This document shows positions 1-8,400 of a DNA stretch of 22,803 nucleotides, one piece after another. The stretch's first letter is position 1; each line of letters opens with the position of its first letter. Below the pieces are notes generated by a model. It was given only the letters and a program-made list of their open reading frames with translations. It had not been told where the DNA came from and made no database searches. A program made the translations under genes and the position numbers. The DNA comes from Nephromyces sp. MM_2019 (Eukaryota; Apicomplexa; Aconoidasida; Nephromycida), in contig JADHZB010002070.1 of NCBI GenBank assembly GCA_015657535.1, positions 1-22,803 on the forward strand, given 5' to 3'.

Positions 1-1313
1 CAATACTTGCTAAACAACTCAACATAAAAGTTCGCCCCATTGTAGATCTGAGAAGTCCATGTAAACACTAGAAATAGTGTGTGTGTCCAGAAAGATTCGC
101 AGATGATGGGAACAACAGACAAACCAATGAAAAATAGCATTCCATGCCCACAGATGAAGAGGAGACGAGGATGTTTCCTCAAACTGGCGGGAAGAGATTC
201 GAGAAAACTACGATCAGCAGCAAAGTAGTTGTAGAGAGTAGCGTAGTTTCGCTCTTCAATCTTGCTCCTAGAGATAAAGAAGATCTTCGAGTAGTATAAC
301 ACAGCCCACACAATGTAAGCACTGATTGGAGGCATGAAGAAGTTCCACAGAACATCAAAGCTCGAAGGAAAGCTGATAATTCCATAACTAGACACCTCAA
401 AGAAGATGCCTTCTAGTGTCTGTGGATACCATCTCAATGTCCATAGCACTAGTAGGTAAGAGAGATGAAGCTCAGCACTAGTAACTCTCTGTAATGAATG
501 AGGCATAATAGCATCACCAAAGATACTCACAGAAAGCCCCAACATTCCACTAAAACCCTGCAAAATATTCCATAAAAACTCCGATCTACGTAACGTCCAC
601 AAGTACAAGAGGAGGAGGGCATTCGCATAGTAACAAAAATCAAACATATAGTAGTGAAATCTCTTCAATCGAAAGACAAACAAACGTATGAGGAGGAGAA
701 GCACTAGCTTAAAGCTATGCCATATAAAGTATGCTGCTGGGAACTTACCCAAGACAAAAGATGTGACGATTACGTTACAAAACAGAATCACAAAGCAGAT
801 TTTCTGAAGGATTTTCTGAGCTTGGAAATTCTCTACTTTTTGATACACACTCTTTGCTCTTAGTAGTAGTCTCTGCTTCCTAGAGTGGAGCCTACTCCTC
901 AGCCTTTGTGGGAGTGTGCGAAACGACTTTGTTGTGCTCCTTAGCAGCTTCAATAGCTCCCCAGAGAAGTCGAGTGACACCAAATCTAAGTCAAACAGCT
1001 CAATCTCATCGCAGAGATCTATTCGGGGGGGTGTAAGCTTCCTGTTGGGGGGGGGATGGTGGGAGGAGGCGAAGAGAGCCGAATTAGCTTCATCATGGGC
1101 GTGGGGGGCGTCGGCTGAGTCCAAAAAGGCCTGGGAGTGGTAGATAGAACTTCCGTTGAGGGAGCCTAGGGAAGAGGTGGTGAAGAGTTGGCTGCCCTCG
1201 AGGTCGCTATCCAATGAGGATTGGTCCGAGAAGCCTATCGAGAAGTTCTCTTGTGTGGAGGATCGGATGTTGCGGGTGGCTGGAGGGGGGTGGTTACAGG
1301 GGATTTCTGCCAT
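1..1313 (-). CDS. GPC1: Glycerophosphocholine acyltransferase-like membrane protein, C-terminus off the window
   Basis: The minus strand is open without interruption from the ATG at 1313-1311 to the window edge, giving 437 residues plus two bases. Residues 1-150 are low in complexity, rich in Ser, His and Pro, with a basic stretch at about 138-158 before the membrane part. Hydrophobic segments follow at about 172-190, 196-216, 224-240, 285-295, 320-345, 384-404 and 408-420. Motifs that I match to the DUF2838/GPC1 family are FDFCYYAN (224-231), LWTLRWYP (290-297), RNYATLYNYF (355-364) and YNGANFYVELF (424-434). Family members acylate glycerophosphocholine with acyl-CoA to give lysophosphatidylcholine, at the ER membrane. 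No intron is seen, unlike the two neighbours. The frame stays open upstream to a TGA near 1421, and a CTTCAG at 1409-1404 could be a splice acceptor, so a spliced 5' exon is possible. The family call rests on recalled motifs; another multi-pass family is the alternative. Confidence 0.75.
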   Translation of the reverse strand, partial: MAEIPCNHPPPATRNIRSSTQENFSIGFSDQSSLDSDLEGSQLFTTSSLGSLNGSSIYHSQAFLDSADAPHAHDEANSALFASSHHPPPNRKLTPPRIDLCDEIELFDLDLVSLDFSGELLKLLRSTTKSFRTLPQRLRSRLHSRKQRLLLRAKSVYQKVENFQAQKILQKICFVILFCNVIVTSFVLGKFPAAYFIWHSFKLVLLLLIRLFVFRLKRFHYYMFDFCYYANALLLLYLWTLRRSEFLWNILQGFSGMLGLSVSIFGDAIMPHSLQRVTSAELHLSYLLVLWTLRWYPQTLEGIFFEVSSYGIISFPSSFDVLWNFFMPPISAYIVWAVLYYSKIFFISRSKIEERNYATLYNYFAADRSFLESLPASLRKHPRLLFICGHGMLFFIGLSVVPIICESFWTHTLFLVFTWTSQIYNGANFYVELFSKY

Positions 1314-1434
1314 TGGGAGGGGAGGGGCGGGGTGGGGTGGTGAGCGCTCTGATGTGTAGGGGGTTGGGGGTATAGGAGGTGTTGCGCTTTGGGGGTGTGG
1401 GGGCTGAAGGGGCCGTTTGCTTCAGCTGGTGTGG

Positions 1435-1626
1435 GGGTTGAGGGGGGGAAGAAGAGGTAGGAGTATAAGGATTGAAGGGGGTTGAGGGGGGGAAGAAGAG
1501 GTAGGAGTATAAGGATTGAAGGGGGTTGAGGGGGGGAAGAAGAGGTAGGAGTATAAGGATTGAAGGGGGTTGAGGGGGGGAAGAAGAGGTAGGAGTATAA
1601 GGATTGAAGGGGGTTGAGGGGGGGTT
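1435..1626. repeat. 44-bp G-rich tandem repeat, about 4.3 copies
   Basis: The phrase TTGAGGGGGG starts at 1438, 1482, 1526, 1570 and 1614, exactly 44 bp apart. The copies look identical to the base over four full units. Each has a run of 7 G, then an AAGAAGAGGTAGGAGTATAAG core, then a run of 5 G. The array lies 122 bp upstream of the GPC1 start codon, so it falls in that gene's promoter or 5' UTR. The unit is not a multiple of three; a minus-strand frame of 85 codons passes through it but is Pro/Leu-rich repeat translation without family features. Confidence 0.93.
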
Positions 1627-2046
1627 AAGGGAGCCTCAAAGAGCCTTCTATGCTCCACTAGAGGTGAAGAGGACTTCAAGTGCTCAACACTTCAGTTCAT
1701 TCTCTTCTTTAGGCCCTACTGAGGGGTTTAATGAGAAGTTGCGGGCAAGTATGTGTGTGGGTTAAGCAGGATGTTGAAGCAGCTACTTCAATAGCCATGC
1801 ATGTGTGTTATGCTGGCAGCTGGGAAGCGCATTTTGTGAGCGAAACAACCAGCAGTTCAAGCGCTATCCGCAAGACTCCCAAGCTATACGCAAAATTTGT
1901 GCAGCTACCCCTAGCTAAAGCTATCCCTCTGTCTTCGCACCGTAAAGAAAAATGACAAAAAGATGCATATCCTACACTGGAAGGGTATTTATCACACGCA
2001 CACACACACACATACGTGCAGAATCAATACACACACACACATGCTA

Positions 2047-2246
2047 TATTAGTCAGTAAAAGAAACCAATTGCCACAGCGAAGAGTGGGACTAGCATACA
2101 AGAAAGCCAAATACACACACGCACGTCCACACACACACAAACCCTTTATTAGTCAGTAAAAAAAGCTGATTTTTGCAGAGAAGGATGAAACAAGCTGACA
2201 AGAAAGCCAGGCACACATGCAAACACACGAAAGAAAATAGAGAAAA
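2047..2246. repeat. Diverged 100-bp tandem duplication
   Basis: TATTAGTCAGTAAAA occurs at 2047 and again at 2147, exactly 100 bp apart. ACAAGAAAGCCA recurs at the same 100-bp offset (about 2098 and 2198), each followed by CA-rich sequence. The middle of the two copies has diverged. This looks like an old local duplication and not an element with its own genes. Confidence 0.75.
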
Positions 2247-2309
2247 GCTTCAAAAGGCCCAGACTATCAGAGAGGCAGGTCAGTATTCGATTTTCCCGCC
2301 TCGTGCGGA

Positions 2310-2321
2310 GTGTACGTACAC
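2310..2321. repeat. GTGTAYRTACAC palindrome, CG centre
   Basis: Exact 12-bp palindrome in the GPC1-VPS4 intergenic region. A second copy with one mismatch (GTGTGCGTACAC) lies at 2476-2487, 166 bp further on. Confidence 0.85.
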
Positions 2322-2589
2322 CTCATCAGAGCTTCATATCCACATAAAAACCTCTTAAGAAAATGATAAGCCACTCAAAGCACTAATCTGGTGGGAGTTA
2401 TAAGCTACTATGGGGTGTGCTTGTATATTTATCATCACAACAGCACAACAGGTGGGCATATAGTTGAAATCCAGAGTGTGCGTACACTAAGCATATACAA
2501 ACACAAAAAAGTTAAAAAAAATTTCGAGTACCTACATTAACACTACCTGTGCATATGAGTGTGTGCTTTATGTGTGTGTGTGCGCGTAA

Positions 2590-2870
2590 GGGTATGCGCT
2601 TTATACGCCTGTTTGCGTATGTTGGAATATGAACTATATACGCTTGATTGCGTACGGGAGTATGTACTCTATGTGTCCGTGTGTGGGAATACGCACTGTA
2701 TACGTTTGTTTGCATATGTGGCTATACACTATACACATGTGTGCGTGTGTGTGTGGGTATGCACTGCATACATCTCTTCACATGTGTGGCTATACACTAT
2801 ACATACGTGTGTGCGTGTGTGGGAATATGCACTGTATACACTTGTTTGAGCATGTGTGCGTGTACTAAAG
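2590..2870. repeat. TG-rich degenerate tandem repeat, 34-bp sub-unit and about 68-bp unit
   Basis: A sub-unit that begins GGRTATRYRC and contains TATACGCYTGTTTGCGTA recurs at 2590, 2624, 2657 and 2685. From 2685 the spacing becomes 70 then 66 bp (2685, 2755, 2821), and GCTATACACTATACA recurs at 2721 and 2789. All three plus-strand frames stay open through it and give Cys/Val/Tyr-rich peptides, which is what TG repeats encode; I do not call a gene. Confidence 0.75.
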
Positions 2871-4050
2871 CCAAAATCATGAGCCAAGAGAGGAAGACAT
2901 AAAAGGATAAAGTAGTGGGGTATGCAAGCTGTGAGTTAGCGAGAAACTCGATGAAGAATCACGTGAAGACGTGGAAGAGGGATGAAGGATATCCATGTTC
3001 CTATAAGGTGTATTTCTCACAAAAAAGCTGCCGGAGGCGGATTTGCAGAGAACTTGCGAGAATTTAGGAAGAAGATGGTAATTGAGAAGAGCGAGTCAGA
3101 CGAAGCTGAAATGAGCGTAGGACTTCGGTGAGGCACACGCAAACACGCAATACTAATGAGGTTTAGGGAAAACAGTATGAGGAGGTAGGTTCAACACTGA
3201 CACACATGCACACACTAGGAATGAAGTACCGGTAAAACAATATGATATTAGCTAAACATTCACACACACTGAGATGCTCACATGATCAAGGAAAAAACAG
3301 CAAATTACTTAAAAAATCAAGCTCAAAGTAAAAGGCGGCGCAAAATGCATTAAAATTTCCATTAAAAAGAGGAAAGAAGACGGAGGAGTTCTCAGTTGCC
3401 CTTATTTTCAAAGAAGAGACGCACACACAAACTAAAGTGTGGAGGAGACACCAAAATCAACCATACGCACACACAAACGTTAGAGTTGAGAAGATGGTTA
3501 GATCATATGCATGCACACTACAAATTTCACAATATACAGCGAAATGAAATGCACGCTAACGTACAGCGAAATGAAATATATGCACATACACCAACTCACA
3601 CACACCAACACACTCAGACACTTGAGATAGTTTTTGATGATATTCCCAACCCACAAAAACTACAAAGTGCAAAATAATTTGCAAATGAGGAGAAAAGACC
3701 GTAGAAGAGGCCCAAAAACTTCGCTTTTTCAGCGGCAGAAAAATATCTGCAGAAACTCCTCTACCGACGTATTCTGCTACGAGATGAGCGAAAGCTTCTT
3801 CACAAAAAAATTAACACGAAGAATCTACGAAATTCCATGGAAATCATAAAAAATCCAGGAATCTCGAAAAAAAAATTCTCTTTTTTTGAGCGTATTTGAC
3901 GTTCTTTTGTACTGAAAAAGATGAAACAACAGGAAATTGATGAGGGAAGAGGATCCTAATTGGGTGCAACAAAGTTAGGGGAAATTTTCGACTGCCTTTT
4001 TCTGTTTTTGGTGGGGAGGTTGGGGGATGGGGGGTGCGGTGGGGAATTGA

Positions 4051-4130
4051 TGGAGGTTGAGGAGGGTTGAGGGGGGTTGAGGAGGGTTGAGGGGGGTTGA
4101 GGAGGGTTGAGGGGGGTTTAGGGGGGTTAA
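4051..4130. repeat. G-rich decamer repeat, 8 units
   Basis: Eight consecutive 10-bp units read mostly as GGAGGGTTGA alternating with GGGGGGTTGA, so the true period is a 20-bp dimer. The last two units have drifted to GGGGGGTTTA and GGGGGGTTAA. Diverged GGGGTTGAG blocks continue to about 4190. The four or more closely spaced G-runs could form a G-quadruplex on the plus strand. The opposite strand gives a Pro-rich open frame of 125 codons that I treat as repeat translation. Confidence 0.92.
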
Positions 4131-4229
4131 GGGTTTTGAGGGGGGTTGAGGTGAGGTCGAGATGAGTTGAGTGGGGTTGAGGGGGGCGTGCTATCAGTAT
4201 GAGTACATTGTATGCTATCACGAGTCCAC

Positions 4230-4380
4230 GCTAAAAACTTGTCTGTGTGCGTGCCTATATATTTTCGCATGTGTGTGTGTGCCTGTATTTGTAAATATAT
4301 GTGTGTCTATGTGTTCCTGCGTGTATGTGTGTGCTTTTTTGTGCGTGCATGAAAAACTATTTTTATATGTGTGTGCTGGA
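4230..4380. repeat. TG-rich low-complexity tract
   Basis: The plus strand is dominated by TGTGTG and its point variants with no fixed period. It is followed at about 4500 by the reverse composition (CA on the plus strand). Confidence 0.7.
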
Positions 4381-4499
4381 TAGTTTTTACTTCTTTGTAG
4401 GTAGCTAATGAGACCGCGTGATTCACTTGTATGATGCATGCCATCTGCTCCACTCTCCACTGGCAGCGGATCAAGCGATAGAGCAGGCTATCAACTTGA

Positions 4500-5060
4500 C
4501 ATTCACACACAAGCACGAATGATATGTAAGTGTCACGGAAAAAACACATAACACACATGCAACACACACATACAACGCAAGCAACACGCACACGAACAAT
4601 GTATACCCAAACAGCACACACAAACGGTGCACACTGTACAAACAATGCTAAGACAATACGCATCACAACCTTATGGCTGGCAGTCAACACACAGCACAAT
4701 ACAAGACACACATATGAAACAAGGACTACACGCAGCACCAGCACACACTTAGACATATGATATACATACCGAATTAAGCAATTAATGCAACACACACCCA
4801 CACCCACTAGCTCACAGACACATCCACCTACCGAAGCACCACAAAGCATCAACTCTTTGATCTAGAGATACCTTGTACGAACTCAGCACGCACACACCAG
4901 CACGCACGCTCACGCAATCCACACACAGCACCGCACGCACACACGGCCCCGCACGCACACACAGCCCCGCACGCACACACACACACTACGCAAAAACTCA
5001 GCACGCACAGACCAACACCCATCACACACGTTCCAAACACACCACCCTCCACCTCGTACA
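4500..5060. repeat. CA-rich tract with an 18-bp tandem repeat
   Basis: Low-complexity sequence rich in ACACAC and GCACGC. Within it CCGCACGCACACAC recurs at 4931, 4949 and 4967, exactly 18 bp apart. Long open frames on either strand (up to 181 codons on the minus strand at 4307-4852) are Cys/Val- or Thr/His-rich repeat translation and are not called. Confidence 0.8.
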
Positions 5061-5264
5061 CCCTCCCCAACACCCATTCCCCCATCCCTCCACCTACGCT
5101 CCAACAAAAACACGCAAAACAGCAGATTTAGTTAATTTTCCATAAAAATAACCACCATATTGAAGATTTTTCTGCGGTTTTTGCGCTTTTTCAGGCTTAT
5201 TTTTTTAAAAAAAGCCTCCACTGAGTGGGGAGGAGTTGCAAGGAAAATTGTTCCCTCTTTGAAA

Positions 5265-5355
5265 AAATCATACATTCCCCCATCTTCATTTTTTTTCTTC
5301 AGGCTTAAGAAAAATTTCTTCCCTCTCAAGAAATCATACATTCCCCCATCTTCAT
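5265..5355. repeat. 66-bp direct duplication ending in two acceptor-like tracts
   Basis: A 25-base block, AAATCATACATTCCC followed by CCATCTTCAT, occurs at 5265-5289 and 5331-5355, 66 bp apart. Both copies are preceded by TTCCCTCT and followed by a T-run ending in CTTCAG or TTCCAG, which resembles splice acceptors of this genome. It lies 140-230 bp upstream of the VPS4 ATG, so it may be duplicated acceptor sequence of a 5' UTR intron. Confidence 0.8.
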
Positions 5356-5496
5356 CACTTTTTTTTTCCAGGTTTTGGGGAAAATTCTATAAATTTCAGG
5401 GCTTTTTGCTGAAATTTGAACACATTCCTCTTTTTGCTGCATTTTGGGGGATTTACTTCCTCGTCGTCATAGGAAGATATCCAGGAACTTCATCAG

Positions 5497-8400
5497 ATGA
5501 AGGGGCATCCAAAGTATAAAGAGGCACTGCTTAGCCTCGAAAAAGCTTCAAATTTTTATTCTGCAGGAGGTTATGAAGAAGCTTACCGGGAGTATAAGGT
5601 AGCTTTTATGCTGCTTCATTGGCTTTGTAAACGTAAGTGGCGTGGAAAGGGGTGTGTGGGAGGTGCGCAGGGTGCACACTACCAATTTTTTTAGCCAGTG
5701 TGTGTGAAGGGCATTGTGTATCCATTTTTCGAGTATTCACAGCTGTTTGCTTCACTTTGTGTGGGGAAATTTGTGCTTGCGTTGTGTTTTGGGCGCATAC
5801 ATGAATGTGTGTACTCGTTTTGGCGCTTCTTCTGTTACTGGAGTGTACGTTTGAACACTTTTCCGATGTACGTTTGCTGTTATTCACTTCGCCAGATGTT
5901 GCCCTCTTGTGTGTGTTGATGTGCGCACACACTCAACTCTGAGATTGTGTGCGTTCTAGTGTATATACACAATGTCTACTGCTAGTATGAGTGCATATAG
6001 GCTCAACTCTACGATTGCGTGTGTTCCAGTGCACACATACTAAACTATAAGATTGTTTGTGGGAGTACAAGTGTATCTTCATAGGCTTTCTAGATGATAA
6101 CCTCAAAGAAGCGTTATATCCCACCCTCAATGCACATGTTACGAGGGCTGAAGAGATCAAGAAGATCCTTGAAAAGGGAAAAGTTGATTCGCTCGCTCAG
6201 GCAGCATCAGCAGGAAGCGCTGAATCTTCTAAAGATAAGAAAGAGAGTGAAGAGGGAAAACTGAAGGCAAAGCTGGAAGGTGTGTATGTGTGTATGTTTT
6301 GCTGTGCCATTGAGAGCTTCATATAAAATTCTCTTAACTTTCTGAGTTTTCAGCTGCGATTATCACGGAAAAACCCTCGGTGAAGTGGTCAGATATCTCC
6401 GGTAAATACTTAGTTGCTCTACTCTGTGTGTGGTGCTGATAGAGGTGTATGTACGGTGTGTGTCCGGTTCTGATGGTGATGTATATACACTCCCTTATCG
6501 CGTTCTTCCTGTTCTTCTATGAGAATGAAGCTATCAGTTGAAGACGGGATTTCTTTGCTTTCTTGCTTGATCGAGTGTATGCACAGATAATCCTCATCTT
6601 CTAGTGTGTGTGATGATGTTATATTCTCTTTTTTGTGTTAATTTATGTTTGTGTGCCCATTCTAGACTTTTCATTCATGCTTCTATGTCTATAAATTTAG
6701 TATGATAGCACTTAATTCTATTTGAATTGCTGTGTGTTCATCTAATAGTGTCTGTTTGCTTGTATGTGTGTTTGGCTTCTCCAGTGGTGGTGTGTGGACA
6801 GGTTGGTGTGTGCTAGTGTACGTACCAGTGTGTTTGTGCTAGTGTGTTTGCTGGTTTGTGTGCTTTTGTGTGTGCTAACGTCTGTGCGTGGGAGTACTAG
6901 TTTGTGTGCTTGTGTTCCTGCCTACTCTGGAGCATTTATCCTTTAGTGTATGCTCGTTTCTCTTGATGCTTACTTGTGTGTGTCTTTCTCTCGAAGTTTT
7001 CTGTATACGTGTGTGTATCGTGTGTGCATAAATTACATTTTTATGTTCCCTACAGGCTTGGAATCTGCTAAAGCATCTCTTCAAGAAGCCGTCATTCTGC
7101 CTGCTCGCTTTCCTGAGCTTTTCATAGGTTAATGAGCTTTTTTGTAGTAATTGCACACACAAGGAGATTGCTAATCCCGGTGTGCGCAAGCTAATGACTA
7201 TGTGAATTTCAATCCCGTTTGTATGCGTGTTAATCCGTGTATGTGAAGGCTAATCAATGTGCATACCCCGTGTGTGTGTGTTCTATAACTACCACTGTTG
7301 GTTGCATTTTTTTTCAAATTTTCAGGAAATAGAAAACCTTGGAAAGGCATCTTATTATACGGGGTATGCTTTGATGGAGTATGTGTATGTACACCTCCGA
7401 ACTGCTGTTTAGCCTTTATCCAGAATGCACTGCGTTTTGTTCATTTCTCTTTGATTTGAGATTTACGACTAGACAAGGGGTGTACATACACTCCCGAGGG
7501 TAGGCAGATTGCCCTTTTAACTACTCGAAAAGTGTGTTTTTGCGAAGTTCCTATTGCGCCAAAGTGTGTGTAGATATGTGTGTAGGGCGATGTGTGCGCG
7601 TGTTTGTATGTGTGTTTATTTACACGTGTTTGCGGCGGTATAAACGCGATAGTATACATGTGCGTCTGAACCTAAACATATTAGTATGATTGGAATGTAG
7701 TGTGATGTGTGTGGCCTGTGTGTGTAGTATGCTTGTGTGATGTGTGTGTTTGTGTGTGCGCGTGTAACATGTGCGTGTGTGTGTTTGTGTGTGCGCGTGT
7801 AACATGTGCGTGTGTGTGTGTAGGTGTGTGTATGTAGACATGCGTGTGTGCATCTATCATTCTTCAATGGATACTTGTTTCTTCGATTATGACCTTGCAG
7901 CCGCCCGGTACTGGGAAAACTTATCTCGCGAAAGCATGCGCCAGTGAAGCAGATGCTACCTTTCTCTCAGGTTCCTATATCTCTTTATGTGTGCATACAT
8001 GCACCTCTTGGTATGTTATGTGTGTGTGATTATGCATGTATCTCTATTCTGTGTGCATGATTATACGTATGTGTTTCTTTCTTTTTGTGTGTGTGATTAT
8101 ATGTATGTGTGTGTACACGTGTATGATTAGACTTGTGTATTTCTCTCTCTTGTTGCGTAAGTGTGTGTGTGTGTGTGTGATAATGCCCATATGACTTTCT
8201 TAGTAGTTTAACGTAGCTTTGGCTGGTGTTTTGCAGTTTCTTCTGCGGATTTGATGAGCAAGTGGCAGGGCGAGAGTGAGAAGTAAGGCTCAGTACTCCA
8301 ATTGAGGGTGGTGTACATACACCGGCGAGTACATGCAAGTTATTACCGCATTGTGTTTTCTTTATGTTGTTTCGTTCGATCATATTGTGCGTGTCTTTCA

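Larger units (their letters stand above)
1314..5496. other. Divergent intergenic region between GPC1 and VPS4
   Basis: This stretch should hold both promoters. I see no gene here: the open frames are short, low in complexity, and coincide with simple repeats. In order it holds a 44-bp G-rich tandem repeat (1435-1626), mixed sequence (1630-1985), CA-rich DNA with a 100-bp duplication (1990-2246), two palindromes (2310, 2476), a TG-rich degenerate repeat (2590-2870), unremarkable AT-balanced sequence (2880-4000) with a small 27-bp duplication at 3535-3577, a G-rich decamer repeat (4051-4130), a TG-rich block (4230-4380), a CA-rich block (4500-5060) and a T-rich block (5150-5460) leading to the VPS4 start. 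No TATA box or initiator could be assigned. Confidence 0.6.

Noticed and set aside
1435..1626. CRISPR-like array
   Set aside because: The units are head-to-tail with no unique spacers, and the genome is eukaryotic.
1422..1679. 85-codon minus-strand open frame upstream of GPC1, possibly a first exon
   Set aside because: It is the 44-bp repeat read through in cycling frames. It is not in frame with the GPC1 start, and no donor can be defended.
2559..2902. Three overlapping plus-strand frames of 79-96 codons
   Set aside because: All three frames are open because the TG-rich repeat lacks stops; the Cys/Val/Tyr peptides are artefacts.
4051..4190. Telomeric or interstitial telomere repeat
   Set aside because: The TTGAGGGGGG and GGGTTGA units do not match TTTAGGG or other standard telomere repeats in sequence or regularity.
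3844..4221. 125-codon minus-strand Pro-rich open frame
   Set aside because: Its length comes from the G-rich decamer repeat, and the rest has no recognisable features.
4307..4852. 181-codon minus-strand open frame
   Set aside because: Cys/Val-rich translation of CA-rich simple sequence, with no domain, no start context and no splice support.
5193..5217. Short hairpin AGGCTT...AAGCCT around a T-run and A-run
   Set aside because: The pairing is mostly a T-run against an A-run, which is common by chance in this T-rich leader.
5160..5519. 119-codon plus-strand open frame overlapping the VPS4 start
   Set aside because: Out of frame with the MIT domain. Its internal repeat is the 66-bp DNA duplication, and its Phe/Lys bias comes from T- and A-runs.
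7160..7270. Cluster of GCTAAT/GTTAAT motifs in VPS4 intron 4, possible branch-point series
   Set aside because: Too short and too far from the acceptor to defend as branch sites without transcript data.
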